Source of the DNA: Polyangiaceae bacterium
GTDB lineage: Bacteria; Myxococcota_A; Polyangia; Polyangiales; Polyangiaceae
Assembly (NCBI GenBank): GCA_020846005.1
Contig: JADLEQ010000090.1
Coordinates: 1 to 46,016, forward strand
DNA: 46,016 nt
Reading direction: 5' to 3'
Below the pieces are notes generated by a model, which had not been told where the DNA came from, searched no databases, and saw only the letters and a list, made by a program, of their open reading frames with translations. Each line of letters begins with the position of its first letter. Position 1 is the first letter of the stretch. Positions 32,697 through 40,962 of the stretch are shown one piece after another. The translations under genes and the position numbers were made by a program.

Positions 32697-33308
32697 ATGT
32701 TCTCCCGTCTGGCTCGCCTGTCCCTCGTGAACGTCGTGCTCGCCTCGTCGATCCTCGCCAGCCTGCCGGCGTGCGGCGGGGGGGGCGCGACGAACGCGCC
32801 GCTGCGAGCCAACGTGCAGCCCGGTGATCTGCCCGAGGGCGCGGAGTGGGACGGTGTCTACTTCAGCCCGCTCTTCGGGTACCTGCACCTGGTGAAGGAC
32901 GGCAACGCGGCCAACGCCCGCTGGCGCACGGCGAGCGGCGAGGTGTGGGGAGAGCTCGCGGGGACGGTGACCGGCGATGTCCTCCGCTACGAGTGGGAGG
33001 ATCACAAGATCGGCATGGTGGGGCCGAGCGCGAACCGGAAGGGAAAGGGCTACTTCAAGTACACCCGCCCGAAGCAGGACGAGGCCGACGAGCTCCACGG
33101 CGAGTTCGGCATCGGGGAGGATGAGGTCGGGACGAAATGGGTCGCCGTCAAGCAGAAGGACATGAAGCCCAACCTCGGCAGCATCGCCCCCGACGAGACG
33201 GAGAAGCACGGCGTCGGCGGTGGGTGGGACGACGCGCCGAAGGCGCCGCCCAGCGAGGAAGGCGGCAAGCCCGAGGGCGAAGCGGGCGGCGGCGGCGAGA
33301 GCCCCTGA
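32697..33308 (+). CDS. Lipoprotein of unknown function
   Basis: The protein has 203 residues from ATG-32697, with AAGGAG about eleven bases upstream. The signal ends in LPAC (Cys near 26), followed by a Gly run. The body EWDGVYFSPLFGYLHLVKDG to YFKYTRPKQDEADELHGEFG is beta-rich and has no named domain. It suits a small lipocalin-like or immunity-type barrel, but this is a guess. The C-terminus is disordered and acidic. It stands 115 bp after the lpxK-like gene, so a separate promoter is possible. Confidence 0.75.
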   Translation: MFSRLARLSLVNVVLASSILASLPACGGGGATNAPLRANVQPGDLPEGAEWDGVYFSPLFGYLHLVKDGNAANARWRTASGEVWGELAGTVTGDVLRYEWEDHKIGMVGPSANRKGKGYFKYTRPKQDEADELHGEFGIGEDEVGTKWVAVKQKDMKPNLGSIAPDETEKHGVGGGWDDAPKAPPSEEGGKPEGEAGGGGESP

Positions 33309-33336
33309 GCCGAGCTGCGCGGGAGGCCGCGCGGGC

Positions 33337-34914
33337 TCAGCCTGGCTCGTCGAGCGCCGAGCGCACCGCGGCGGCGAGCGTCTCGAGCGTGTACGGCTTC
33401 GCGAGGAAGCGGATGCCGGGCTCGAGCACGCCGTGGTGGACGATGACGTTCTCCGTGTAGCCCGACATGAACAACGCCCGCACGGCTGGGCGCAGGGCGC
33501 GGACGTGCTGGGCCAGCTCCCGGCCGTTCATCCCGGGGAGCACGACGTCGGTGAGCAACAGGTCGATCCGGCCCTCGACCCCAGGCAGCGCCTCGAGCAG
33601 CGCCTTCGGATCGGCGAACGAGCGCACCTGGTAGCCGAGCTGCCCGAGCACGCGCCCGGTGAGCCGCCGCAACTGCTCGCTGTCCTCGACCACCACGATC
33701 GTCTCCGCGCCGCCGGGCGCGCTCGCGGTTTCGCCGCGCGGCGCGGAGACGATGGCGTCGACGCGCGGGAGGTAGAGCTTGAACGTCGCGCCGCGCCCGG
33801 GCTCCGAGTACACGCTGACGTGGCCGCCGTGCTGCTGGATGGCGCCGTACACCATCGGCAGCCCCAGCCCGGTGCCGCGGCCCCCAGGCTTGGTGGTGAA
33901 GAACGGCTCGAAGAGGTGGGCCTTCGCCTCATCCGAGAGGCCTGTTCCGCTGTCCGACACCGACAACAGCACGTGCGGGCCGAGGCGCGCCTCCGGGTGC
34001 TGCGCGCAGTAGGTCGCGTCGAGCGTCGCGTTCGCCGTCTCGATCGTCAGCGTGCCGCCGCCGGGCATCGCGTCGCGCGCGTTGACCGCGAGGTTGATCA
34101 GGATCTGCTCGAGCTGGCCCGGGTCGGCGCTCACCGTGCCGAGCCCTGCTGCGAGCTCGACCACGATCGCGATGTCCTCGCCGAGGAGCCGGCGGAGCAT
34201 CTTCTCCAGCCCGCGCACCACGGTGTTCAGATCGAGGGGTCGTGGCGCGAGCACCTGCTTGCGCGAGAAGGCGAGGAGCTGGCCGGTCAGGTTCGCGGCC
34301 GACTCGGCCGCGCGGCGGATCTCCTCGAGCAGCTCGAAGAGCGCGCCCGTCGGCGCGAGCCCCTGCAGCGCGAGCTCGGCGTTGCCGCCGATCACCGTGA
34401 GGAGGTTATTGAAATCGTGCGCCACGCCGCCCGCCAGGCGCCCCACGGACTCGAGCTTCTGCGCCTGCCGCAGGCTCTCCTCCAAGCGGAGGCGCTCCGC
34501 CTCTGCGCGCAGCCGGGCGCCGACGTCCCACATGTAGACGATGCGCATCTGTCGGCCGAAGTAGCTGAGGTTCGCCGCGCGGGTCTCCGCCTGGACCAGC
34601 GAGCCGTCCCTCCGCACCACGTCGACCCGGTAGGTGTCCGCGCTGCCGGTGCGCATCGCGCGCTCGATCGCCGCGCGCGACGCCTCGGTGAAGCCGAGCA
34701 CGGCCAGCCCTGCCTGGCCGATCAGCTCGCCGGCCGGCACGCCGACGAGCTCGGCGAAGCGCTGGTTGACCTCGACGATGACGCCACGGTCGTGGATCAG
34801 GATCCCCTCGGTCGCGAGCTCGGCGAGCGCGCGGAACCGCTGCTCGCTCTCCGCCAGCGTCACGGAGGGCTGGCGCCCCCCGGCGGGGGCGCTGGACGGC
34901 GGCGGCTCAGACAC
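33337..34914 (-). CDS. PAS-domain hybrid histidine kinase
   Basis: The protein has 525 residues from GTG-34914 and no membrane helix, so it is a cytoplasmic sensor. Order of domains: PAS (about 22-135, starting ESEQRFRALAELATEGILIH), the dimerisation helix with phospho-His166 in VAHDFNNLLT, the ATPase domain with the N box NLAVNARDAMPGGG (274-287), the G boxes SDSGTGLSDE and GRGTGLGLPM, and a C-terminal receiver with phospho-Asp456 in LLTDVVLPGMNG and Lys in FLAKPY. This is a common myxobacterial hybrid type whose output is passed to another protein. No partner regulator is adjacent. Confidence 0.93.
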   Translation of the reverse strand: MSEPPPSSAPAGGRQPSVTLAESEQRFRALAELATEGILIHDRGVIVEVNQRFAELVGVPAGELIGQAGLAVLGFTEASRAAIERAMRTGSADTYRVDVVRRDGSLVQAETRAANLSYFGRQMRIVYMWDVGARLRAEAERLRLEESLRQAQKLESVGRLAGGVAHDFNNLLTVIGGNAELALQGLAPTGALFELLEEIRRAAESAANLTGQLLAFSRKQVLAPRPLDLNTVVRGLEKMLRRLLGEDIAIVVELAAGLGTVSADPGQLEQILINLAVNARDAMPGGGTLTIETANATLDATYCAQHPEARLGPHVLLSVSDSGTGLSDEAKAHLFEPFFTTKPGGRGTGLGLPMVYGAIQQHGGHVSVYSEPGRGATFKLYLPRVDAIVSAPRGETASAPGGAETIVVVEDSEQLRRLTGRVLGQLGYQVRSFADPKALLEALPGVEGRIDLLLTDVVLPGMNGRELAQHVRALRPAVRALFMSGYTENVIVHHGVLEPGIRFLAKPYTLETLAAAVRSALDEPG

Positions 34915-35020
34915 CCGGACACTCTACCACCCGCCCCCAGCGCCCCGCGGCCCGCCCGCCCACATTGGCCAGGCGCTGGGGCGGGCGCGCTTGGGGCCGG
35001 CTCCCCTGGGGCCGGCTCGG

Positions 35021-35107
35021 CGGAGTGGGCGGGATTCGAACCCGCGGTACCCTTACGGGTACACATGATTTCCAGTCATGCACCTTCGACCACTCGGTCA
35101 CCTCTCC
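35021..35107 (-). tRNA. tRNA-Ser, anticodon GGA
   Basis: The reverse strand folds into a class II tRNA of 87 nt with a long variable arm. The anticodon stem CATGA/TCATG encloses loop CTGGAAA with anticodon GGA (reads UCC and UCU). The T arm is GCGGG-TTCGAAT-CCCGC. The acceptor pairs GGAGAGG with CCACTCC: six of seven pairs form, with an A5-A68 mismatch. The discriminator is G and CCA is not encoded. Confidence 0.93.
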
Positions 35108-35204
35108 GGGCGCCGCGCCGCGGGGAGCGGGCGGCGCGTCCCCGGGCGCCTGCGCTCCCGGGGCGCCGATCCGGGCGCTGCGGTCAGCGGCGGGATCGGA
35201 CCGG

Positions 35205-35291
35205 CGGAGAGAGTGGGATTCGAACCCACGGTACCCTTACGGGTACACCTGATTTCGAATCAGGCACCTTCGGCCGCTCGGTCATCTCTCC
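35205..35291 (-). tRNA. tRNA-Ser, anticodon CGA
   Basis: This is a class II tRNA of 87 nt. The anticodon stem CCTGA/TCAGG encloses loop TTCGAAA with anticodon CGA (reads UCG). The acceptor GGAGAGA/TCTCTCC is fully paired and the T arm is GTGGG-TTCGAAT-CCCAC. The variable arm is the same as in the neighbouring tRNA-Ser, with 97 bp between the two genes, so they are probably a tandem duplication with a changed anticodon. CCA is not encoded. Confidence 0.95.
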
Positions 35292-35443
35292 GCGGCGGAC
35301 TGTGGCAGCCGGCCCCCCGCGTGTCAACGCGAAATGCGCCCGTTTGGGCGCGAAACCAGCCGCGGCCGACGCCCGCTCGCGCGGCGCCGCGGCGTGCGCG
35401 CGGGTGGCCTCCGGGCCGCGGTCGGTGGTACGGTGCGAGGCTC

Positions 35444-36064
35444 GTGACCGCCCGTGGACGCTACCGCAAGAGCGCCGTTAGCAAGCGGCAGGTGGTCGAG
35501 GCGGCCGTGCGGGCGCTGGCCACGAACGGCTACGCCCACACCAGCGTGAGCGACATCGCGGCCGAGGCGGGGCTGAGCAAGGGCGCCGTCCACTACCACT
35601 TCGAGAGCAAAGAGGATCTGGTCTCGCACGTGGCCGACCACTGCGCCGCCGCGGTGCGCGAGCGGGTGCGCCAGGCCTGGCAGGCGCCGGGGACGCCGCT
35701 CGAGCGGCTCCGGAGCGCGCTCCGCGAGATGCGCTCCGCGCGCCGTGAGGGTGCGCCCGAGCTGCGGGTGATCGCCGATCTCATGGTGCAGGCGATCAAC
35801 GAGCCGAAGCTCCGCCCCCCGATCTCGGCCATGTTCGTCGCGAACCGCGCCGAGGTCGTGTCGAACCTGCGGGAGACGTTCGACGCGCTCGGCCTGGAGA
35901 CCCGGCTCCCGATGTCCGTCGTCCCGCGCCTGCTGCTCGCGACGCTCGACGGCCTCGCCCTGCACGACTTCTTCGATCCGGGGGACGCCGCGCTCGACGA
36001 CGCGATCGAGCAGGCCATCGAGGAGATCGCGGCGACGCTGTTCGTGCCGAAGCCGGTCAGCTGA
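35444..36064 (+). CDS. TetR-family transcriptional regulator
   Basis: The protein has 206 residues from GTG-35444. The N-terminal helix-turn-helix is complete: VVEAAVRALATNGYAHTSVS, then DIAAEAGLSKGAVHYHFESK EDLV (about 15-56). The C-terminal part (60-200) is all helical and would bind a small hydrophobic ligand and form the dimer. Such proteins usually repress an adjacent gene. A candidate operator is the inverted repeat 58 bp after the stop codon; the genes after it (a small membrane protein and an outer-membrane-like protein) are possible targets. Confidence 0.9.
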   Translation: MTARGRYRKSAVSKRQVVEAAVRALATNGYAHTSVSDIAAEAGLSKGAVHYHFESKEDLVSHVADHCAAAVRERVRQAWQAPGTPLERLRSALREMRSARREGAPELRVIADLMVQAINEPKLRPPISAMFVANRAEVVSNLRETFDALGLETRLPMSVVPRLLLATLDGLALHDFFDPGDAALDDAIEQAIEEIAATLFVPKPVS

Positions 36065-36121
36065 GCCCGCGGGCGGGGTCCCTGCGACCCGGGCCCCCGC
36101 CGTCCCGGGGAGGGCGACGAT

Positions 36122-36145
36122 AATTCTGGCCTCGCAGCCAGAATT
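36122..36145. promoter_or_regulatory. Perfect 9-bp inverted repeat, candidate operator
   Basis: AATTCTGGC and GCCAGAATT form a perfect 9-bp inverted repeat around CTCGCA. The arms are AT-rich in a region that is otherwise about 70% GC. No T run follows on either strand, which argues against an intrinsic terminator. The half-site length and a centre 24 bp before a TTGACA box fit an operator for the TetR protein just upstream; half-site-like TGGCC words recur at about 36179-36183 and GGCCA at 36203-36207. Confidence 0.45.
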
Positions 36146-36159
36146 CGTCGGCTGGGCGA

Positions 36160-36188
36160 TTGACACGGTGCGGCATGGTGGCCAGATG
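36160..36188 (+). promoter_or_regulatory. Possible promoter with TTGACA -35 box
   Basis: TTGACA at 36160-36165 is a perfect -35 hexamer. Seventeen bases on, CAGATG (36183-36188) is a weak -10 match. The position, after the inverted repeat and about 40 bp before the ATG at 36227, is right for a regulated promoter, but the -10 box is poor. Confidence 0.28.
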
Positions 36189-36226
36189 AAATCCGTCCGA
36201 TAGGCCAGTTTTCAGGAAGCTGTTCC

Positions 36227-36496
36227 ATGTTCGACAACCTCTTCGGGATCCTCGGCCCCTTCACCTCGTGCCTGGTGCTCCTCGCCCTGCTCACCCCGGC
36301 GCTCGCCGTCGGTTTCTGGCAGACGACCGCCGCCGCCGGCCTCCCCGGGCCCGGCAGCGGCACCCGAGCTCGCCTGCCCCCGTTGGCCCGGTGGCGGGCG
36401 CGCGGGCGCCGCCGGCTCCGCGACGCCGGCCGATTGCTCGCGCGGGTGGAGCGGGCGATGATGCGCCCATGCGAGCTCCCGCGCTGGCCGGGCTGA
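36227..36496 (+). CDS. Small putative membrane protein
   Basis: The frame gives 89 residues from ATG-36227, with AGGAAG seven bases upstream of the start. The first 35 residues, MFDNLFGILGPFTSCLVLLA then LLTPALAVGFWQTTAAAG, hold one hydrophobic helix. Third positions are almost all G or C for the first 45 codons, which supports coding. The second half is Arg-rich and may be cytoplasmic. The end overlaps the start of the next gene by 28 bases. Family unknown; it could also be a decayed gene. This gene, the inverted repeat and the promoter-like box account for the 36065-36468 interval. Confidence 0.45.
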   Translation: MFDNLFGILGPFTSCLVLLALLTPALAVGFWQTTAAAGLPGPGSGTRARLPPLARWRARGRRRLRDAGRLLARVERAMMRPCELPRWPG

Positions 36497-37467
36497 CGGC
36501 CGTCCTCGCTCTCGGCACCTCCGTCTCCTTCGCCCAGCCGGACGCGACGGCCGCGGCGCCCGGCGCGTCGGGGTCCGCGCCGAGCGCTTCCGCGACGCCG
36601 CCCGGCGCTCCGCCGCCCGCCGCGAGCGGTTCCGCTTCGGGCGCACCCGCAGGCTCCGCCTCGGCCGCCCCCGCGCCGTCGGCTGGCGCGCCGGCGGACC
36701 CGCCGACCGAGGGCGCGATCGGCGCACCTGCGGCGGGGGCGGTGCCCGAACCGCCGCCGCAGCCGTCCGCGCCGGCTCCCTCCGAGGCTCCGGCGGAGGC
36801 CGCGCCCGCGCCAGCTCCTTCTCAGGCTCCGGAACCTGACGGTGAGCCGCCGCCTCCCGAGGTGACGTTCGGCCTGTCGATGGATCTCGGCGCGGGCGCT
36901 CGCCTCGAGGGGACGAGCGAGGGCTACCAGGACGCCGCCCCGGGGGGCGTCGCGGTGGCGCTCGGCGCGTGGTTCGCGCCGTCGCGCGTGTTGGAGCTCG
37001 GGCTCGTCGGCCAGCGCGCGCAGCTCGGGCTCGAGCGCAGCGCCCCCGTCGGGCGCAGCGTGACCGTCGAGCGGTATGCGTACTCGGCGTGGCTCGCTGC
37101 GCGCGCGTTCCCGCTGCGCTCCGACACGCTGGGATTGTTCGTGCAGCTCGGGCTGGGCGGGTCGTGGCAGTCGGTGGACGTGACGGGCACTCGCGGCGCA
37201 GGCTTCGTCACGTCGGCTGTCGGCTACGCCTGCTCCACGTCGGACGGTCCCGCGCTGGCGCTCGGCGCCGGGCTCGGGCTCGACGCCGCGATCCGGCGTG
37301 AAGTGGCGTTGGTAGCCGGTGTCGACGTGGGGGCACACCAGCTCTCGGGCGACGAGCTCGGCGGCTGCGGCCCCGGGGCGGGCACGGCGACGCTGCTCAC
37401 CGGGCGGGTCGGGTTCGTGTGGCGCTTCGATCTCGCGGGGAGCGCCGAGGGCGCCGCCGGGCGCTGA
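36469..37467 (+). CDS. Secreted outer-membrane-like protein with Pro/Ala linker
   Basis: The protein has 332 residues from ATG-36469. A signal peptide (1-22, ending SFA/QP) is followed by a low-complexity Ala/Pro/Ser/Gly linker (about 23-128). The beta-rich C-terminal region (EVTFGLSMDLGAGARLEGTS to TGRVGFVWRFDLAG) has alternating hydrophobic strands such as VAVALGAWFAPSRVLELGLV and LGLFVQLGLGGSWQSVDVTG. This suits an outer-membrane beta-barrel of about eight strands, with one Cys pair in late loops. Function unknown; the linker may cross the peptidoglycan. Confidence 0.8.
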   Translation: MRAPALAGLTAVLALGTSVSFAQPDATAAAPGASGSAPSASATPPGAPPPAASGSASGAPAGSASAAPAPSAGAPADPPTEGAIGAPAAGAVPEPPPQPSAPAPSEAPAEAAPAPAPSQAPEPDGEPPPPEVTFGLSMDLGAGARLEGTSEGYQDAAPGGVAVALGAWFAPSRVLELGLVGQRAQLGLERSAPVGRSVTVERYAYSAWLAARAFPLRSDTLGLFVQLGLGGSWQSVDVTGTRGAGFVTSAVGYACSTSDGPALALGAGLGLDAAIRREVALVAGVDVGAHQLSGDELGGCGPGAGTATLLTGRVGFVWRFDLAGSAEGAAGR

Positions 37468-37530
37468 CGACCGTCGCCGGGCGTGGCGCATCGCGCCCGC
37501 AGGCCGGCGCGATCCCGTCGAGCGCCCGGC

Positions 37531-37635
37531 TCAGCCGAGGAGCGCCGCGCCGTACCCGAGGCCGAGGGCCACCACGAGGCCGATCCCGAAGCCGACGAGG
37601 CCGTCCCGGAAGAGCGAGCGAAGGTCGATCGTCAT
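37531..37635 (-). CDS. 34-residue single-helix membrane peptide
   Basis: ATG-37635 opens a 34-codon frame ending in TGA at 37533-37531. It starts MTIDLRSLFRDGLVG and continues FGIGLVVALGLGYGAALLG. The charged start and one Gly-zipper-like hydrophobic helix look like a genuine small membrane protein. Every third base is G or C in nearly all codons. No strong Shine-Dalgarno is present. A 14-bp palindrome, CTGGCT-CT-AGCCAG (37639-37652), lies just upstream of the start. The rest of the 37468-37814 interval shows nothing else I can support. Confidence 0.42.
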   Translation of the reverse strand: MTIDLRSLFRDGLVGFGIGLVVALGLGYGAALLG

Positions 37636-37814
37636 GGCCTGGCTCTAGCCAGAAGCGTGCCACGCGCCGCTGCCCCGTTCAGCGCGGATCGCGCCGATGC
37701 ACGGGCTCCAGCCGACCGCAGTCTGTGCCCGTCTGTGCCACTCGCCCGGACACCTGTCGCGCGGCCGTCCGCGGCGCACCGGCGATCGCGACGCGAGGAC
37801 CGGCTCGCCGCGGC

Positions 37815-39149
37815 TCAGGGCGCGGGGCTCGCGCCGCTCGCGAGCCACACGACCACCTCGACGTGGGCCGTCCCCGGCAGCGTGTCGTACGCGCGGACGC
37901 CGCACCGGGCGTAGCCGCCGCGCTCGAGGCGCTCGAGATCGCGCGCGAGCGCAGCCGGCCCGCAGCTCATCACCGTGATGCGTCGCGCACCGGTTCGGGC
38001 GAGTCGATCGCACACGGCCTCGCCCAGCCCCGCGCGCGGCGGGTTCGCGACGATCAGCGTCGGCGCGCGCCGCCCCTCGGCCAGACGTTCGCCGAGGAAC
38101 TGCTCCACCGACTGCGCCTCGACTCCCAGCGCTGCCGCGCTCTCCGGGTACGACTCGCAGGGCAGGACGCGCGCGAACCGCGCCGAGAGCAGCCGCGTCG
38201 TGACCCCGGCGCCGGCGTAGAGATCCCAGGCTTCGTTGCCCGAGAGCGGCTCGCCGCGCTCGGTGAGCAGCAGGTCTCGATACGCCCGCTCCGCGATCTC
38301 GGGGTGTGGCTGAAGGAAGCCGAGCGGCCCGAGCCGCTGGCGGATCCCGGCGAGCTCGCACTCGAGCGTCGCGTCGCCCGCGAGCGCGCGGGCCGGCTCG
38401 CCTCGGAGCGAGTTGTCCGTCGCGTCGCGCCGTGACGCGGCGACGCCCACGATCCCGCCGCGACCGAGCAGCGCTCGGGCGAGCGCCGCGAAGCGCGCGT
38501 CCGGCTGGCGGGTGACGAGCGTCACGAGCACGCGCGCCCCGTCCGTGCGAAGCCACACCGCCTCGAGCTCGCCGCGCGCGGAGCGCTCGTCCCACGGCTC
38601 GACGCCGAGGCGCGTCGCCTCGTCCGCGACGGCGTCGGCCGCCCGGGACAACAGCGGATGGTCGATCGCGCAGCCGCGCATGTCGGCGGGGCGGTGGGAC
38701 CGCCGCTCGAAGCTGCCGAGCGCGAGCGCGCCACCGCGCCGGAACACCACTCGCTTGGCCGATCGGCGGTACCCGGCGGCGAACGCGCTCCCCTCGATCC
38801 GGTCGGCGTCGAGCCCCAGCGCGCGGAGCGCGTCGAGCTTCGCGCGGCGCTGGCTCTCGAGATCGAGCTCCAGCAGCGGGCACCCCGTGCACCGCCCGCC
38901 GCGCGACGGGTGCCGCTCGCACGGCGCGCGGACGCGCCCCGGCGCTGGCGCTACGACCTGCTCGAGCCGCGCGTGGACGCGCGCATGGTGTCGCGATCGC
39001 ACCAGCGGCGTGGCGACGACGCGCTCGCCGGGGAACGCGCCCGGCACCACGTACTCGTCGTCGCCCACGCGCCCGATCCCGGCGCCGTCCGCGTCGATCC
39101 GCGTGATGGCGACCTGGACGCCCGTCGACGGGCTCGGGGCGCGCGTCAC
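37815..39149 (-). CDS. 23S rRNA (uracil-5)-methyltransferase, RlmD/RumA type
   Basis: The protein has 444 residues from GTG-39149. It uses SAM to methylate C5 of a uracil in RNA. An N-terminal TRAM domain (about 8-66, with GAGIGRVGDDEYVVPGAFPG) is followed by an Fe-S site with C77, C87, C90 and C160 (spacing as in RumA) and the SAM fold (AWDLYAGAGVTTRLL, 307-321). NPPRAGL comes next, then the nucleophile Cys396 in MSCGPAALARDL and the end motif DTLPGTAHVEVVVWL, which carries the general-base Glu. The target uracil (1939 or 747 type) cannot be told. The start overlaps the stop of the GH1 gene. Confidence 0.93.
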   Translation of the reverse strand: MTRAPSPSTGVQVAITRIDADGAGIGRVGDDEYVVPGAFPGERVVATPLVRSRHHARVHARLEQVVAPAPGRVRAPCERHPSRGGRCTGCPLLELDLESQRRAKLDALRALGLDADRIEGSAFAAGYRRSAKRVVFRRGGALALGSFERRSHRPADMRGCAIDHPLLSRAADAVADEATRLGVEPWDERSARGELEAVWLRTDGARVLVTLVTRQPDARFAALARALLGRGGIVGVAASRRDATDNSLRGEPARALAGDATLECELAGIRQRLGPLGFLQPHPEIAERAYRDLLLTERGEPLSGNEAWDLYAGAGVTTRLLSARFARVLPCESYPESAAALGVEAQSVEQFLGERLAEGRRAPTLIVANPPRAGLGEAVCDRLARTGARRITVMSCGPAALARDLERLERGGYARCGVRAYDTLPGTAHVEVVVWLASGASPAP

Positions 39150-40771
39150 TTCCCGCTGCAGTAGGTGTACGGCTCGGCGGTCACCGGCTCAGGGGTCATC
39201 GGACCGTCCCCGCCGTACCGCGCGCGGAGCTCCGGGGTGAGCTTGCGCGCCCCGGCGATCTCCCCGAGCACCGTCGCGCCGAGCGTCGGCGTGCGCTCGT
39301 ACGTCGAGTAGTCCACGTGGTAGAGGCCGAAGCGCGGCTCGAACCCCTCGGACCACTCGAAGTTGTCGTAGAGGCTCCAGTGATAGTAGCCGCGCACGTC
39401 GATGTCCTCGTCGAGCGCGCGACCGATCTGCTCGAGCGTGCGGACGATGTTCTCCGCGCGTCGCTCGCCGACCTCGGTCGCGATGCCGCTCTCGCTCACG
39501 ACGAGCGGCAGCCCGGGCCAGCGCTCGGAGAAGTCACGCAGGATGTCGAGCAGCCCGGGCGCGTAGAACTCGTAGCCCATCGCCGGGACGCAGAACGTCG
39601 GGTCGGTGGCGGGGAGGCACGAGCCGAAGTCGAACGTCGAGAAGCACGGCGTGACCTCGAGCACCGGCACGAGGCCGTCGTTGCCGGTGACGCCGGCGCG
39701 GAAGTAGTACTGGACGCCCAGCCAGTCGAGCGTCCCCGCCCACGACGGCTGTGGCTCGTCCCCCGTGCCGTCGAGATCCGGGTCGAACGTCCCCGCGCGG
39801 AGCGAGTCCACGACCAAGTGGTGGAAGACGTAGCTCAGCCGATCGCGCGCGGTCACGTCCTCCGGGTCCGTGCTCGGCTCGTTGAACCGCGCCGCCTCCC
39901 ACTTCGCGACGGACAGCGTGAGCCCGATGTCGGCGGGGCGACCGTCAGCGTCGGCGTCGGCGGTGTCCGCCGCGCGGAGCGCCGCGTACATCGCCGCGTG
40001 CCCGGAGAGGTAGTCTCGGACGACGGGGATGAACTCCTCCTCGAGCTGGAACAGCCCGACCTTGCCGGGGGGGAACTGGCCGACGCCGTAGGACGCCAAG
40101 AGGTAGTTCACGGGCTCGTTGAGCGTGCCCCACTCGTCGACGCGGTCGCCGAAGCGCTCGCCGAGCAGGCGCGCGTGCTCCGCCAGCTCCTCCACGATGG
40201 CGGGGCCGCCCGTCGGGTGGCCGAAGCCGCAGAGGTTCGTGTCGGTCGGGCCTGCCGCACACTCCACGTCGCGCGGGTCGTCCACCCAGACGGGGTTCGA
40301 GAAGTGGTGGATCGTCACGACGGGCCGGATGCCGCGGGCGATCAGCGCGTCGAGGAACGCCGAGTAGTGCGCGAGCGCCGCCTCGTCGATCTGGTCCCGC
40401 TCGGGCTCGATGCGCGCCCACTCCATGCTGAAGCGGTAGGAGTCGAGCCCGAGCGACGCGATCAGCTCCACGTCGTCGAGCGCGAGCGAGTACCCGCGGG
40501 CGGCGTCGCCCACGAACTCGCCCTTGCCGACGCCGCCCTCGGAGACGGGGCGGGTGAACCACCACCAGTCGGTGTGCTCGTTCGCGTCTTCGATTTGGGT
40601 CGCCGCGCTCGCGGCGCCGAAGCGGAACCCGCGCTTCGGCCCGGCCAGCGGCGCGGGCTGGCCGAACGCGACGCTGCCGTCGCCGGCGGGCGGCGTGGTG
40701 TCCGAGCTGGAACCGCAGCCCGTCGTGGCGGCGGCCCAGGCGGCCAGGAGGAGCCAGCGAGGTCGAGTCAT
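39146..40771 (-). CDS. GH1 beta-glucosidase-like lipoprotein
   Basis: The protein has 541 residues. The signal ends in ATTGC (Cys19), so the enzyme is a lipoprotein, rare for GH1. The GH1 barrel is complete: FRFGAASAATQIEDANEHTD, YRFSMEWARIEPERDQID, TIHHFSNPVWVDD, the acid/base Glu219 in TLNEPVNYLLASYG, DWLGVQYYFRAG and the nucleophile Glu427 in LVVSESGIAT (usual form TENG). The end has HWSLYDNFEWSEGFEPRFGL, the substrate-binding Trp/Glu block. A beta-glycosidase acting on cellulose- or plant-derived disaccharides at the cell surface is likely. The stop overlaps the methyltransferase start (GTGA). A decayed copy of its first part lies at 42465-42786. Confidence 0.95.
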   Translation of the reverse strand: MTRPRWLLLAAWAAATTGCGSSSDTTPPAGDGSVAFGQPAPLAGPKRGFRFGAASAATQIEDANEHTDWWWFTRPVSEGGVGKGEFVGDAARGYSLALDDVELIASLGLDSYRFSMEWARIEPERDQIDEAALAHYSAFLDALIARGIRPVVTIHHFSNPVWVDDPRDVECAAGPTDTNLCGFGHPTGGPAIVEELAEHARLLGERFGDRVDEWGTLNEPVNYLLASYGVGQFPPGKVGLFQLEEEFIPVVRDYLSGHAAMYAALRAADTADADADGRPADIGLTLSVAKWEAARFNEPSTDPEDVTARDRLSYVFHHLVVDSLRAGTFDPDLDGTGDEPQPSWAGTLDWLGVQYYFRAGVTGNDGLVPVLEVTPCFSTFDFGSCLPATDPTFCVPAMGYEFYAPGLLDILRDFSERWPGLPLVVSESGIATEVGERRAENIVRTLEQIGRALDEDIDVRGYYHWSLYDNFEWSEGFEPRFGLYHVDYSTYERTPTLGATVLGEIAGARKLTPELRARYGGDGPMTPEPVTAEPYTYCSGK

Positions 40772-40845
40772 GGGGGGAGGATGCCTCAGGCGCGGCCAGA
40801 AGGACCAGCCCTCGGGGCGGGCGCTCGGCCGCGTCCCGGCGGCCC
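40525..40845. repeat. Direct repeat copy A (GH1 start and 5' region)
   Basis: This stretch, from inside the GH1 signal/N-terminal region to about 75 bp upstream of its start, matches 42465-42786 in the same orientation at roughly 75-80% by eye. Shared words include CGGGGCGGGTGAACCACCAC, GCTCGCGGCGCCGA and GCCGCGTCCCGGCGG. Confidence 0.7.
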
Positions 40846-40932
40846 ACGGCGGCGTGCCCCGGTGCCCGGGGGAGCGGCGGCGAGGGCTCGACCGCGTCGG
40901 CCCGTGCCGGGCGTTGCCCCGCGCTCCCCGGC

Positions 40933-40954
40933 TGATATCATCTGCGGCAGCCGC
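40933..40954 (+). promoter_or_regulatory. Palindromes just upstream of the RHH-MNT gene, candidate operator
   Basis: TGATATCA (40933-40940) is a perfect 8-bp palindrome in GC-rich surroundings. GCGG-CAG-CCGC (40944-40954) follows, ending 8 bp before the ATG at 40963. Ribbon-helix-helix antitoxins usually repress their own operon at short palindromes in this position, so autoregulation is plausible. Confidence 0.3.
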
Positions 40955-40962
40955 GAGATACC

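Noticed and set aside
34965-35252. Forward frames such as VGGIRTRGTLTGTHDFQSCT over the tRNA genes
   Set aside because: These are the well-known artefact of reading the antisense of tRNA-Ser genes.
36122-36145. Rho-independent terminator of the TetR gene
   Set aside because: A perfect hairpin is possible but neither side has a T run, and the stem is AT-rich.
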